In this document: positions 13,727-22,126 of the stretch, piece by piece
How positions within the stretch are numbered: the first letter of the stretch is position 1
How the letters are laid out: each line of letters begins with the position of its first letter
Source of the DNA: Vibrio artabrorum
Lineage (GTDB): Bacteria > Pseudomonadota > Gammaproteobacteria > Enterobacterales > Vibrionaceae
Assembly: GCF_024347295.1 (NCBI RefSeq)
Contig: NZ_AP025458.1
Span: 2,046,001-2,110,000, forward strand
Reading direction: 5' to 3'
Length of the DNA stretch: 64,000 bases
The notes under the pieces: model-generated
What the model saw: only the letters and a program-made list of their open reading frames with translations
The model's database searches: none
Told to the model about the DNA's origin: nothing
Program-made: the position numbers and the translations under genes

Positions 13727-14536
13727 ATGACTTACCAATGCCCTTTGTGTCACCAACCTTTATCTCAAAACGATCGTACGTTTAAGTGTGAAAAGAACCA
13801 TCAGTTCGACCTAGCGAAAGAAGGCTATGTCAATTTGATGCCAGCGCACCACAAACGCTCAAAAGATCCAGGTGACAACAAAGAGATGATGCAGGCACGT
13901 CGTCGCTTCCTTGAAGGTAACCATTATGACCCAATGCGCCAAGCGATGGTGACATTGTGTTCTCGCTTTTTACCAAAAGAGGCGCCTAGCCTATTGGATA
14001 TTGGTTGTGGCGAAGGTTATTACACCCATGAAATTGCAGTGAATCTTCAAGAAAAGAATGGGGCGACTTTTGGCCTAGACATTTCTAAGATTGCTATCAA
14101 ATACGCCGCTAAACGCTACCCTGCTGTCGATTTCTCTGTTGCATCAAGCCACCGCCTACCCTTTGCTGAAAACAGCTTAGACGGCATTCTACGCATTTAC
14201 GCGCCTTGCAAGGCTGAAGAGCTGCAACGCACCATCAAAGACCGTGGTGTGGTGATCACCGTGACACCAGCTAGCCGACACCTGTATCAACTGCGTGATG
14301 CAATTTATGATGGCGTTCGCTTGCACGATGAAGATCCAGAAGTGATCGAAGGTTTTACGCTTGAGCATCAAGAGCAACTAAACTATATGATGGAACTATC
14401 GGGGTCAGATGCATTCGACCTGCTACAGATGACGCCGTTTGCTTGGAAGGCGAGTGAAGAGTTTAAACAACAACTCACCGAGGCAGAGCAATTCAACTGT
14501 GAAGCTGACTTTATGCTGCGAGTGTACCGCAAATAA
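13727..14536 (+). CDS. rlmA: 23S rRNA (guanine-745-N1)-methyltransferase
   Basis: SAM-dependent enzyme that methylates N1 of G745 in 23S rRNA. It is 269 residues, matching E. coli RlmA. The N-terminal zinc module is visible (CPLC at residues 5-8 and CEKNH further on). The SAM-binding motif I is LLDIGCGEGYYT. KEGYVNLMPA and GDNKEMMQARRRFLE are family signatures. It stands alone between two terminated genes. Confidence 0.94.
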   Translation: MTYQCPLCHQPLSQNDRTFKCEKNHQFDLAKEGYVNLMPAHHKRSKDPGDNKEMMQARRRFLEGNHYDPMRQAMVTLCSRFLPKEAPSLLDIGCGEGYYTHEIAVNLQEKNGATFGLDISKIAIKYAAKRYPAVDFSVASSHRLPFAENSLDGILRIYAPCKAEELQRTIKDRGVVITVTPASRHLYQLRDAIYDGVRLHDEDPEVIEGFTLEHQEQLNYMMELSGSDAFDLLQMTPFAWKASEEFKQQLTEAEQFNCEADFMLRVYRK

Positions 14537-14540
14537 ATTT

Positions 14541-14560
14541 AATTGATATTGATTATCGTT
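14541..14560. promoter_or_regulatory. Candidate Fur box upstream of the ChaN-like gene
   Basis: AATTGATATTGATTATCGTT matches the Fur 19-mer core (ATGATAATGATTATCATT) at all but about three positions. It lies about 60-80 bases upstream of a predicted haem-binding lipoprotein gene, where an iron-responsive operator would be expected. Inferred from consensus only. Confidence 0.6.
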
Positions 14561-14617
14561 TGCGCTGAAATCTTATCTTGCCTCCTTTAGTATGCGTGTT
14601 CTTCAAGGAGGCATTTC

Positions 14618-15571
14618 ATGCAACGTATTATTCTTATCGGATTAGCTACTCTTCTCACGGCTTGTGCTAATCAACCTGCAAAAGACATTTCTCAAAAAGT
14701 GGCTCAAACGGAATCCGTTTCCACATTCTATGACTACCAGTTCGCTTCTCCACAAGGCGAAACACTTTCTCTCGATGCACTACCCGAGCAGCTGATTGAC
14801 GCTGATGTGGTTCTTATTGGCGAATGGCACACGCATTCTGCTATTCACCGCTTCCAAACCGACTTCTTAAAAGCGCGCCGCAACGCAACATCGAACATCG
14901 CGCTTTCAATGGAACAGTTCACTCGAGAGCACCAAGCCACACTTGACCAATACTTAAACGGCGAAATCGGCGAACAAATTCTCATGTCTCAAGCGGCAGC
15001 TTGGCCGAACTATGAAAGTGATTACCGCGCATTAGTTGAGTTCGCAAAAACCAACGACGTCGATGTTATTGCAGCAAACGCACCAAAACCATTTGTTCAG
15101 TGTATTGGCCGTAAAGGATTACCTTACCTAGACCAATTATCGACCGAGCAACGCCAATGGATTGCCGCCGAAGTGAATACGGGTGATAGCCCTTACAAAG
15201 AAAAGTTCATGGCTTCTATGCATCACGGCACGCCAGAACAAACAGAAAAACAGTTTGCTGCTCAGGTTACTTGGGACGAAACCATGGCTGAGTCGATTGT
15301 GGATTACCTAGCGTCGAATCCGAATAAACAAGTGATTCATGTGGCTGGCAAGTTCCACACCGAAGGTGGTTTAGGGACAGCAGCATCGATTCTACGTCGT
15401 AACCCTGATTTAAAAATCGCCATCATCAGTCCGGTTGAAGCGATCTCATCGGATACGAGTGACTACCAGCTAAAAGTGCTCTCCCCACCCATTCGCTTTG
15501 TTCAACCAAAGAACCGGATGAAAGCATACAAGCACCTCGCCAAACGTGGGTCTAACTTAAAGTGCGACTAA
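14618..15571 (+). CDS. ChaN-family lipoprotein (DUF399, possible haem-iron protein)
   Basis: A 317-residue lipoprotein with signal peptide MQRIILIGLATLLTAC; the lipobox LTAC puts the lipidated Cys at residue 16. The family core is visible: VVLIGEWHTHSAIHRFQ, SMEQFTREHQ, WPNYESDYRALVEFA, and HVAGKFHTEGGLGTA, supplying His and Glu residues. Campylobacter ChaN of this family binds stacked haems and is iron-regulated. The candidate Fur box just upstream agrees. The substrate in Vibrio is inferred. Start ATG follows AAGGAGG. Confidence 0.85.
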   Translation: MQRIILIGLATLLTACANQPAKDISQKVAQTESVSTFYDYQFASPQGETLSLDALPEQLIDADVVLIGEWHTHSAIHRFQTDFLKARRNATSNIALSMEQFTREHQATLDQYLNGEIGEQILMSQAAAWPNYESDYRALVEFAKTNDVDVIAANAPKPFVQCIGRKGLPYLDQLSTEQRQWIAAEVNTGDSPYKEKFMASMHHGTPEQTEKQFAAQVTWDETMAESIVDYLASNPNKQVIHVAGKFHTEGGLGTAASILRRNPDLKIAIISPVEAISSDTSDYQLKVLSPPIRFVQPKNRMKAYKHLAKRGSNLKCD

Positions 15572-15580
15572 ATTCACTGT

Positions 15581-15611
15581 CCAGACTTAAAGGAGAGAAG
15601 TCCAAGTCTGG
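15581..15611 (+). terminator. Hairpin after the ChaN-like gene
   Basis: The 8-bp perfect stem CCAGACTT / AAGTCTGG has a 15-base loop and lies 10 bases past the stop. No T tract follows, so termination activity is uncertain. Confidence 0.4.
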
Positions 15612-15802
15612 CACGCTAAACGCTTGTTCAATCACGCCCCCAAAAATTGATATGACCTCAGCCATTGGAAGAGCCTGATTAACTTTTATAAAGCCGATGA
15701 AAACGTGACACGCGAATAAAAAAACATCATTATGATGATTAAGTGCACAAGTTTATCTCACCTCTGCCGATACTCTTTTTAAGGTTAGGTAAGGAGAGTG
15801 AT

Positions 15803-16153
15803 ATGACGTCAATAGAAACGAATCACCATCAGCGGTATTCACCTTTACAAATAAACACACAAACTAAGAGCGTGGAAGCGGAAAAGCCCGCCCCTCTTAA
15901 GGTTGAGCAAAATACGGTTAAGCTTTCTGATGAAGGCAAAGCCCTATTATCTGCTCTTAAGGAAATCGATAGAGAAGCGAAGAAAGTGGAAGCGGAAAAC
16001 GCAACGGTTACCGATAAAGTTGAGTCATTTGCTCACGGCGCATTGGGTATGGATCACCCTGATAAGATTGAAGAAGAAGATCCTTCTTATTCCGCAGGGC
16101 AATATTTTTCCGCAGCGATAACGGTTGGAGGAATTATTCTCGCTCTCGTGTAA
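15803..16153 (+). CDS. Small Vibrio-type protein of unknown function with C-terminal hydrophobic segment
   Basis: A 116-residue protein from ATG 15803, preceded by a strong AAGGAGAG site; the longer frame from 15743 has no such site. The N-terminal half is polar. A charged helical stretch follows (LKEIDREAKKVEAENATV), then HGALGMDHPDKIEEEDPSY and a hydrophobic end (YFSAAITVGGIILALV) that could anchor in the membrane. I do not recognise a named domain. The next gene on the same strand encodes a BCCT transporter 111 bases on; a functional link is not evident. Confidence 0.7.
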   Translation: MTSIETNHHQRYSPLQINTQTKSVEAEKPAPLKVEQNTVKLSDEGKALLSALKEIDREAKKVEAENATVTDKVESFAHGALGMDHPDKIEEEDPSYSAGQYFSAAITVGGIILALV

Positions 16154-16264
16154 TATTCCCCTTACTGTATCAAAGCGATTTATCGTTACGACAACAGACC
16201 TGACTTGTTCAAAAAAACGAATGTACTCCATAATTCCGCTCTCATTTTTAATGGAATAATTCGT

Positions 16265-18151
16265 GTGAAAAACTCGTTTTCGCTTATTGATAAGCCCACC
16301 TTTTTTGGTGCGATAGCACTTCTCCTCATGATAGTCTTGCCGCTGATTATGTTCCCAACCCAAGGGGCAGACTGGATTGCGGTAGCCAAAACCTTTATGA
16401 CAGATCAACTTGGTTTCTTGTATCTAGCGCTTGGACTCGCAGCTTGTGCCTTCATGGTTTATGTTGTGTTCAGTGATATGGGACAAATCAAACTGGGCGA
16501 AGCCGATGAAGAACCAGAGTTTAAAACCGCCTCATGGGCAGCCATGCTTTTCTGTGGCGGTATCGGAGCAAGTATCTTGTACTGGGGTTGTATTGAATGG
16601 GCTTACTACTATCAATCACCACCTTTCCAACTAGAGCCTGGCAGTGAAGAAGCCGTTCGCTGGGCTGCAACCTATGGTTTATTCCACTGGGGTCCGATCG
16701 CTTGGTCTATCTACCTAATTCCTGCGATTCCTATTGCCTACTTTTTCTATGTACGGAAACAACCTGTATTAAAAATTTCTAGCGCATTGATGCCTGTTCT
16801 GGGCGAACACCACAGCCGCGGTGTTGCAGGTAAAGTGGTTGATATCCTATTCATATTCGGTCTATTAGGTGGTGCAGCGACAACGTTAGGTTTAGCCGCT
16901 CCTCTTATTACAGAAGGCCTTAACCACTTGTTCGGCCTACCAAAAAACAACCTAACTCAAGCAATGGTGCTGCTGGTTTGTACTGCGATATTCGCGTACT
17001 CATCCTATGCGGGCTTAGAAAAAGGCATTAAATTCCTCAGTAACATCAACTTCTGGGGCGCGATGGGGCTATTGGCATTCGTTCTAATCGCTGGCCCAAC
17101 AATTTTCATGCTTGAAACTGGCTTAGACTCGATTGGTCGCTTATTGTCTAACTTCTTTGTGATGGCGACGTGGGCTGAACCATTCGGCGGTTACGGTACG
17201 TTTGAAAATACCCACTTCCCACAAGACTGGACCATTTTCTACTGGGCATGGTGGCTCGTTTTCGCACCAAGTATGGGCCTGTTTGTAGCGCGCATCTCTC
17301 GCGGCCGAACCATTAAACAAATGGTGTCAGGCTCGATCTTCTTTGGTTCATTAGGCTGCTTCTTGTTTTTTATGATCCTAGGCAACTACGGTTTATCCCT
17401 ACAGTTATCTGGTGAACTCGATGTCGTCGCAATCCTAAATGATGAAGGTGCAACCAAAGCAATCTTCTCGATGCTGGCACAGCTACCAATGAGCACGTTA
17501 GTGATTGCTGTGTTTACCTTGTTGTGTATTATTTTTACTGCGACAACATTTGACTCAATTTCTTATATTCTAGCGTCAGTTGTACAAAATAACGTAACGG
17601 AAGAACCAATGCGTTGGAACCGAATGTTCTGGGCATTTACCCTCTCATTCCTACCGACAGTTTTAATGTTCCTGGGTGGTTTAAGTACGCTTCAAACAGC
17701 TGCAATTGTCGGCGGTCTGCCACTACTGGCCATCTCGGTGATGCTGATGATCTCAGCCGTTCGTGCGACCAACCTCGATTTACGTCACCAGGAGAGTTAC
17801 ATCGAGCCAACGATTAACATCGAAGAGCTGCCCGACATGGATCCATGGTCGGCAGAAGGTATGGCGCTAGCACAGTTCGAGAAAGAGAAAGACGCAGCAC
17901 AAGAAGCAGCAGAACTCGAACGTGAAGCTTATAAAGATCTTGCCGATGTGAAGAAAAAAATCCGCGCTTATGTTCTTGAACAAGGTGCACAAATGGAAAC
18001 ACATGAGCTTCCTGAAAACTTACAACTCGCGCTTGAACAGGCTGAAAATAACCTAAGCACAGCGCAAGCGAAAAAAGTAGAGTTATCAGAACAAGCCCAA
18101 AAAGCTCGAGTCGCGTTCAACCAAGTGGTTGCAGAACTACCACTTGTTTGA
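16265..18151 (+). CDS. BCCT-family transporter (betaine/choline/carnitine type)
   Basis: An inner-membrane secondary transporter with about 12 membrane helices for quaternary-ammonium or similar compatible solutes. Family signatures include GIGASILYWGCIEWAYYY and the tryptophan-rich WTIFYWAWWLVFAPSMG substrate segment, followed by RISRGRTIKQ. I chose GTG 16265 (KNSFSLIDKPTFFGAI follows); an upstream TTG at 16205 is possible but unlike the family. Odd feature: about 110 C-terminal residues after the last helix form an acidic then coiled-coil tail (EKEKDAAQEAAELEREAYK), longer than usual and possibly an osmosensory or regulatory extension. The substrate is undetermined. Confidence 0.9.
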   Translation: MKNSFSLIDKPTFFGAIALLLMIVLPLIMFPTQGADWIAVAKTFMTDQLGFLYLALGLAACAFMVYVVFSDMGQIKLGEADEEPEFKTASWAAMLFCGGIGASILYWGCIEWAYYYQSPPFQLEPGSEEAVRWAATYGLFHWGPIAWSIYLIPAIPIAYFFYVRKQPVLKISSALMPVLGEHHSRGVAGKVVDILFIFGLLGGAATTLGLAAPLITEGLNHLFGLPKNNLTQAMVLLVCTAIFAYSSYAGLEKGIKFLSNINFWGAMGLLAFVLIAGPTIFMLETGLDSIGRLLSNFFVMATWAEPFGGYGTFENTHFPQDWTIFYWAWWLVFAPSMGLFVARISRGRTIKQMVSGSIFFGSLGCFLFFMILGNYGLSLQLSGELDVVAILNDEGATKAIFSMLAQLPMSTLVIAVFTLLCIIFTATTFDSISYILASVVQNNVTEEPMRWNRMFWAFTLSFLPTVLMFLGGLSTLQTAAIVGGLPLLAISVMLMISAVRATNLDLRHQESYIEPTINIEELPDMDPWSAEGMALAQFEKEKDAAQEAAELEREAYKDLADVKKKIRAYVLEQGAQMETHELPENLQLALEQAENNLSTAQAKKVELSEQAQKARVAFNQVVAELPLV

Positions 18152-18198
18152 CAATAGCCATGACACAGTCCATTTATTTGGACCCTCCTAAATAAGCC

Positions 18199-18228
18199 AA
18201 AGGCTCACAATAATGTGAGCCTTTTTTT
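18199..18228 (+). terminator. Terminator after the BCCT gene
   Basis: The perfect stem AAAGGCTCAC / GTGAGCCTTT, with loop AATAAT, runs into a T tract. This is the last core-genome feature before the genomic island. Confidence 0.9.
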
Positions 18229-18399
18229 ATTCGGATGATTAACTCGTAATCGTTAACTAGCGATTCGGGTGATTGATAATGTGCAAGAATTAATTTTTGT
18301 TTTTATGAATCATGAGAGAGACCTGCAATACCAATGGGTTCATGGTTTTCTCAACAAAAAGCCCTTTCTCTAACCAAAACCTGAGAAAATCACCCCGAA

Positions 18400-18411
18400 A
18401 TTCTCAACTTT
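18400..18411. repeat. Candidate attL core of the GInt-like island
   Basis: ATTCTCAACTTT occurs here and again at 37284-37295, immediately outside the recombinase operon. Such an exact 12-mer in two short flanks is unlikely by chance. The sequences on either side of the core differ between the two copies, as expected for attL and attR. Confidence 0.55.
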
Positions 18412-18538
18412 CCCATCAAGTCGATCAAAGCAATACTCGACATTTTGTTGCTAGTCAGCGCTCTGCGATGCAAGCGAGCATTCCTCCTGTGCATCACACA
18501 GGCAGAACTCACACACAGGCAGAACTCCGCTTAAAAAA

Positions 18539-18620
18539 CTTTTGGACAGAACCTTCTTAGAGTATTTATTTAAATTAGCAAAAAACGGATTATTTTTGAT
18601 ATGGCAAAACCTGTTAATAT
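18539..18620 (+). repeat. Cargo junction repeat, copy A
   Basis: This stretch begins CTTTTGGACA and contains AAATTAGCA..AACGGATTAT and GGCAAAACCT. It aligns over about 75 bases with copy B at 28196-28270, and partly with 31234-31266 and 26216-26248. It lies at the outer edge of the first cargo module. Confidence 0.55.
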
Positions 18621-19074
18621 TAGTATCTACAGTCCACACGTATATAGCAATCGATCACCTAGTAAACTAAGGACTTCCCACGTATTGACAGAGTTGCTAG
18701 GTCGATATTGGAGCTACAGCAACTTGTCAGTGACTTAAAGGCAATAGAAATTGCACTATCAGGCAATCGAGTAGACAGATTCGGCATCGGGAAAGGCTTT
18801 TGTCGAGATGCTTGCTGCGTTTGAAATGCACATTAGATGTGAGCACCAAATGGAGGAAATCTCTGTCGTTTAAGTAGTCGGTAAGTACAAGGAGCGAATG
18901 CCGTTTTAACAACGATAAGGTAGAAGATTTTCTCCCTCTACGAACAGCACGATCCGATAACCTCAATATTTAGAATGTTGTAACAGTTTGATCTGAATCT
19001 GCTTTTTTCATTGACTTGTGATCTATGATTTCTTTTCATGCACAAAAGTTACCACGGTGACGAATAAGGGTTCC

Positions 19075-19902
19075 ATGAAAAAAGTTAATTTTTGCGATGC
19101 TCAATTAAGGCAGAACTACTTTGCTGTTCTGTCCCTGATAGGACTTGTAACCTCTTTCTGCTTAATTGTGATTAAGGTTCCTGATGATAACAGCACCAGA
19201 TTTGCTATCGGGGTATGTCTCGCTCTGTTCCTGTCCGCTGTATATGTTTATATGTGGTTCAGCGCAAATTCACGAAAATGCGCATCACTGACAATCAACA
19301 ACTCTAAGATCGATATAAAAGTTGGTGATATCTTCAGTACTGAGGGGTTGAAGGTAATTGCTTTTAATGAATACTTCGACTCTATCGTTGATAATGATAT
19401 TATTAGTGAAGGCTCGCTTAATGGCATTTACATTAATACTCAGGTCGATGACTTAGCCGAATTCGACAATACACTCGATAACAACAGCGCCCTTAACAAA
19501 AAAGTTATTGATACAAATAATGACCGTGAAAAAGGTAAAAATAAAAAATATAAACTTGGCACAATCTACGAAAAAGATGATTTTCTCTTAACTGCATTTT
19601 CAAAGTTTGACGTTGACAATAGAGCCTATTTGAACATCGATGACTACATTGATTTTTTGCTCAATTTTTGGAATGAAGTTGACATTATCTATTCCGGCCG
19701 TTCAGTTGTTATCCCTCTTCTGGGCTCAGGCATTACCAGATTTAAAGGCTACGATACCATCTCAGAACAAGAGTTACTTGAGTTGCTGATATGGTCATTC
19801 AAAGTTAGTCGAATGAAGTTCACTTACCCTTCCACAGTAACCATTTTGATCCACGAATCCAAAGCTGACAAAATTAATTTCTACGCATTACAAGGAGATT
19901 AA
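19075..19902 (+). CDS. thsA: Type II Thoeris-like ThsA effector (two TM helices plus macro-like domain)
   Basis: A 275-residue protein. ATG 19075 has AAGGG upstream; the in-frame GTG at 19018 is less likely. Two membrane helices (about residues 16-34 and 42-61) are followed by a macro-domain-like region. KVGDIFSTEGLKVIAFNEYFD is interrupted here as GDIF plus a Val-Ile-Ala-Phe-Asn strand, and VIPLLGSGITRFKG is the second ligand loop. To my knowledge this TM-macro layout is that of ThsA in type II Thoeris, where it senses a TIR-made ADPR-type signal and damages the membrane. The gene is followed after two bases by a TIR-like gene, supporting the call. Confidence 0.75.
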   Translation: MKKVNFCDAQLRQNYFAVLSLIGLVTSFCLIVIKVPDDNSTRFAIGVCLALFLSAVYVYMWFSANSRKCASLTINNSKIDIKVGDIFSTEGLKVIAFNEYFDSIVDNDIISEGSLNGIYINTQVDDLAEFDNTLDNNSALNKKVIDTNNDREKGKNKKYKLGTIYEKDDFLLTAFSKFDVDNRAYLNIDDYIDFLLNFWNEVDIIYSGRSVVIPLLGSGITRFKGYDTISEQELLELLIWSFKVSRMKFTYPSTVTILIHESKADKINFYALQGD

Positions 19903-19904
19903 CC

Positions 19905-20420
19905 TTGACTAGACGAACAAAAACATATCTAGCCGCCGAATGGGACGGTGACAGAAATGCCATCGAGCAACTTCACAAATGGAATGACAGTAACTTTTGG
20001 TCTCTATCTTTCACTGACGCCCATGACATAACGCAGGCTCGAGATGGTAGTTTAAATTGCAGTATAAAGACTTCCCTTAATACCAGGATAGATGCTTCGA
20101 AAACATTCGTTCTCATTGTTGGCTCAAATACAAAAACAGCTAGAAATGGCAGTTGTCAGTACTGTGGTAGCTACAACGCCTATCAAAGTCGATGTGTCCG
20201 GGGGAAAACCGTTAGTTATAGCAGCTACATAGAGCATGAGTGCGCTAAAGCTGTTCGTGACAATTTAAAGATTGTCGTTTTATATAATGCTGCATCAATT
20301 GACAAAAATAAGTGTCCAGAGGTCATTAGGTATTCAGGAACTCACAAGGCGATGCAATATATAGAAAACTCTAAACGATACTGGGATTACAACGCCGTAA
20401 AAGATGCGATAACCAATTAA
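19905..20420 (+). CDS. thsB1: TIR-like ThsB sensor protein 1 (Thoeris)
   Basis: A 171-residue TIR-like protein of the ThsB/DUF1863 kind. Features are an N-terminal strand (TKTYLAAEWDGDRN), KTFVLIVGSNTK as the central strand, and SYIEHECAKAV with the Glu expected at the NADase position, then IVVLYNAAS. Such proteins sense phage and make an NAD-derived signal for ThsA. A Cys cluster (CQYCGSYNAYQSRC) in the middle is unusual and might bind metal. It starts at TTG 19905, with AAGGAG seven bases upstream inside the thsA end, so the two genes form one translational unit. Confidence 0.72.
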   Translation: MTRRTKTYLAAEWDGDRNAIEQLHKWNDSNFWSLSFTDAHDITQARDGSLNCSIKTSLNTRIDASKTFVLIVGSNTKTARNGSCQYCGSYNAYQSRCVRGKTVSYSSYIEHECAKAVRDNLKIVVLYNAASIDKNKCPEVIRYSGTHKAMQYIENSKRYWDYNAVKDAITN

Positions 20421-21214
20421 TGAACTAGTTAGTTACCACTCTCGTAATCAGGGCGGGAGCATGCTTTGATTGTTAATTGAGCAGCATGTTAGTTAGCTTA
20501 AATCTGACTCATTTTTGTTTCAAAATCCCAAAACAAGCAAACACAGAAGTGCAAATACCAATCAAACTGCCTCCGTCTTGAGCGATTTGGTTAGTATGCT
20601 CTCACTCTGCCCTCGTAACAAGTTTGTTTAAAGCTAGTTAGCCGATAGAATCTATTAGCCAGTTTTATAGTAAAAATTACACGTTCTAGCACGCTTTGAA
20701 GCATGTTACCAATTAAAGAAAAAATATGATCTAATTGGGGTTTTGCGCCCATTTCAACGATAAGTCCAATGTGACGGCTTTACCCCTCATCCGTAAAGGC
20801 GTTACAGCAAATCAGCTTCCACAGAATAATCAGTTAATGCCGATAGATTTTCGAATCAAAGCAGACATCGCTACTGCCATTTAAGTTATGACAGTGCCAA
20901 GTATGACAAATAAGTAATGACATATGATGTTTTTAGACTCAATAACTGCTGTGATCTAGAAGTGTACTCCAAAGTCATAACGGTTTTTGTGTAAAAATCA
21001 CTCTAAGCATCGTTGATATTAGGAATCATAATTTCGCTAGACCTTATAGGGCATTGCCTCAGAGCTAAGTCTGGACTTTCTGCTGAAATGGGCACAAAAC
21101 CCCGTATAGAAGTGACATGGAAAAACTCTTCACTTTACTGTTCGGATAATAATAGGCTGCTTAGGCAGCCCAAATAATTCTATTGCCTATCGATCAGGAA
21201 GAGGGTGCTTTTTC
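20421..21214. other. Gene-free stretch inside the Thoeris locus
   Basis: 794 bases between thsB1 and the second TIR gene. It holds the MITE-like element at 20737-21103. I see no supported gene in it on either strand. Confidence 0.5.
20737..21103. mobile_element. MITE-like element with about 32-bp terminal inverted repeats
   Basis: The 367-bp segment begins GGGGTTTTGCGCCCATTTCA and ends with its reverse complement (one mismatch in 20). Weaker pairing continues inward so that about 27 of 32 bases match, including a shared AAGTCCA. It has no coding capacity. No clear target duplication is visible. It is probably a non-autonomous relic of an insertion sequence that separated the two thsB genes. 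Confidence 0.6.
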
Positions 21215-21784
21215 CTAGCATGGGTAGAAATATGTTCCAGCATCGCATTTGGTTGCGACTCTAAAGTCTGGATCATTTAAAGCCTTTTCAATAAGGCTCT
21301 TTTTGTTTGGAATATGTATTGTTGGAACTGACGACATAGAATCTCTGAACTTAGGAAGATTGTCCCATAAGTTTTTAATTTGTTGTTTTATGGTATTGCT
21401 CGAACAGTTTATGATATCACTCTTTTCCGAATATTCAGGGTATACCACAATGACTGGCAAACCATTTGTATTTATACCGAAGTCAACCTCTTCGCGTAAT
21501 GCCCTTGAATTACAAGTATGTGAACTCAGAAAAAGAACAATGTTCTTAGATTTATTCAATCTATCCCGTAATCTAGGTTTTAATGTTTGCTCCCAATCGC
21601 TACCATCTCGTACGTTATAGTTTTTATTGTGTGAGTCCACAAAAGGGAAAGAAGCATCTTTACCTTTCCAGGCTCTAAGCAAGTTGTATGAGACAAAGTC
21701 CTTTGTGGAGTGAGCCCCCAAGTTAGTCTCACTGAATGGTTCCTTCACATAAAAGGCTGAGTAATTACCAGTTCTATTTGCCAT
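21215..21784 (-). CDS. thsB2: TIR-like ThsB sensor protein 2 (Thoeris)
   Basis: A 189-residue protein with a classical ThsB layout. It has AFYVKEPFSETNLGAHSTKD near the start, DFVSYNLLRAWKGKD, then KNIVLFLSSHTCNSRALREE with the Glu at the predicted NADase site, and a final VIVVYPEYSEKSD strand. ATG 21784 is preferred over the upstream TTG. It is convergent with thsA-thsB1 rather than in the operon. Thoeris loci often carry several ThsB proteins that recognise different phages and share one ThsA. Its membership is inferred from proximity and fold. Confidence 0.72.
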   Translation of the reverse strand: MANRTGNYSAFYVKEPFSETNLGAHSTKDFVSYNLLRAWKGKDASFPFVDSHNKNYNVRDGSDWEQTLKPRLRDRLNKSKNIVLFLSSHTCNSRALREEVDFGINTNGLPVIVVYPEYSEKSDIINCSSNTIKQQIKNLWDNLPKFRDSMSSVPTIHIPNKKSLIEKALNDPDFRVATKCDAGTYFYPC

Positions 21785-22089
21785 GCTCAATTCTCTATAC
21801 TTTTGATTAATTTGATCTTACCTTACCGATAAGCCCTAAATTTTTCTTGTTTTTAGACCAAATTGTGATTTGGGCATTACCGGAATCCGCATTTGCAACC
21901 GCGTGTTGGCTTTAGAAGACTCGTTAATACAGACCTTCTACCTAGATACATCTGTTTAGCTCAGAGGCCAGTATCAATCAACATGCTATATCAAACAAAG
22001 CACATAATCCTTCATTAAGAAAAGTAGGTCAAGCTAGAAATATTGTTATGGTGTAGACTTTTCGTCCTGAGTAATTTTGGGGCAGAATT

Positions 22090-22112
22090 GAGCTAGCTAC
22101 AGCAGCTAGCTC
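22090..22112 (-). terminator. Hairpin downstream of the SNIPE-like gene
   Basis: A perfect 9-bp stem, GAGCTAGCT / AGCTAGCTC, with a five-base loop lies 15 bases past the stop of the minus-strand nuclease gene. It is not followed by a clean T run on the minus strand. The rest of 21785-22126 shows nothing else. Confidence 0.5.
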
Positions 22113-22126
22113 AGTACATTTTTACA

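Larger units (their letters stand above)
18229..19074. other. Gene-free island edge (846 bases)
   Basis: The stretch from the BCCT terminator to thsA holds the candidate attL core at 18400-18411 and the junction repeat at 18539-18620. Otherwise it is AT-rich sequence with no open frame that I can support. Candidate frames of 60-80 codons on both strands here lack ribosome sites and recognisable content. It would correspond to the short AT-rich end described for GInt islands. Confidence 0.5.

Noticed and set aside
18312..18966. Open frames of 60-80 codons on both strands at the left island edge
   Set aside because: No ribosome sites and no family-like content; they overlap the att core and a non-coding repeat.
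21249..21620. 123-codon plus-strand frame
   Set aside because: Lies fully antisense to the second TIR-like gene, which has clear ThsB motifs.
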